A stretch of DNA of 6,440 nucleotides, taken from assembly GCA_020720525.1 (NCBI GenBank), contig DYON01000154.1:1-6440 (forward strand), read 5' to 3'. The translations under genes and the position numbers were made by a program. The notes beneath the pieces were generated by a model. The model did not search any database. It was not told where the DNA came from and saw only the letters and a list, made by a program, of their open reading frames with translations. Position 1 is the stretch's first letter. Each line of letters starts with the position of its first letter. Shown piece by piece: positions 6,333 to 6,440 of this stretch. This DNA comes from Acetofilamentum sp. (GTDB lineage: Bacteria; Bacteroidota; Bacteroidia; Bacteroidales; DTU049).

Positions 6333-6440
6333 ATGTCTGAGGGTTTTTGTTATCACTATCGAGCAAAGAAATATCTAAATTTAGAGCATATTGAATATCC
6401 GCAAAACCCCGAAATGAACGTGTATTACGAATATGCTGCC
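6333..6440 (+). CDS. Possible start of an unrecognised gene, open at right edge
   Basis: From the ATG at 6333 the frame stays open for 36 codons to the window end and begins MSEGFCYHYRAKKY. Codon choice (CCC-GAA, TAT, AAA, GAA) resembles the neighbouring genes and the strand agrees with them. I do not recognise the family. The peptide is rich in Tyr and His (YHYRAKKYLNLEHIEYP, then NVYYEYAA) with no signal peptide or membrane segment visible. The 61-base spacer after frr is the largest in this run, so it may have its own promoter. With so short a stretch, chance openness is possible. Confidence 0.4.
   Translation, partial: MSEGFCYHYRAKKYLNLEHIEYPQNPEMNVYYEYAA

Noticed and set aside
5723..6334. 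A 203-codon open frame on the minus strand across frr
   Set aside because: It is antisense to a clear, full-length frr. Its composition is rich in Phe, His and Asn with no recognisable motif, as expected for the complement of a Glu/Lys-rich gene.
6311..6350. Possible terminator hairpins after frr (CTCGAACGAG at 6311-6320; AAACC at 6324-6328 with GGTTT at 6342-6346)
   Set aside because: Stems are only 3-5 pairs, the second has a 13-base loop and lies partly within the possible next gene, and neither has a proper uninterrupted T tract.
6331..6438. Minus-strand frame entering from the right edge and ending at a TGA at 6331-6333
   Set aside because: It is only 35 codons long with no motif, and it is antisense to a plus frame with better codon use and an ATG; it stays an alternative but is not supported.

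Overview
The window looks like chromosomal DNA of a Bacteroidota (Bacteroidetes) bacterium. The evidence is a DUF5686/CarboxypepD_reg-like protein, a RecQ with the long C-terminal extension typical of that phylum, a Bacteroidetes-style OmpH protein, a 2TM-domain protein, start codons preceded by A-rich leaders rather than clear Shine-Dalgarno sites, and -7 boxes of the TAnnTTTG type. Genus and species cannot be read from it.

Layout: a divergent AT-rich intergenic region (about 1244-1393) separates two transcription units. Leftward (minus strand) lies an AhpD-like carboxymuconolactone decarboxylase-family protein, whose stop overlaps by 8 bases the start of a DUF5686 outer-membrane-type protein that runs off the left edge (301 codons visible). 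Rightward (plus strand) is a compact run of six genes with gaps of 12 bases or less: recQ helicase, an OmpH/Skp-like protein with an N-terminal membrane anchor, a MORN-repeat lipoprotein (TAATG overlap), pyrH (UMP kinase), a small 2TM-domain membrane protein, and frr (ribosome recycling factor). After frr, a short spacer leads into a possible unrecognised gene open at the right edge.

The plus-strand run mixes DNA repair (recQ), envelope functions (OmpH-like protein, lipoprotein, 2TM protein), pyrimidine nucleotide synthesis (pyrH) and translation (frr). The pyrH-frr pairing is widely conserved; here it is interrupted by the 2TM gene. Tight spacing suggests co-transcription from the promoter region before recQ, although internal promoters cannot be excluded.

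I found no CRISPR array, insertion sequence, tRNA, rRNA, prophage or defence island, and no strong case for a new biological system. The points worth a second look are modest: the small uncharacterised envelope genes embedded in the essential pyrH-frr cluster, the coupled AhpD-DUF5686 pair, an imperfect palindrome between the divergent promoters, and the unidentified reading frame at the right edge.
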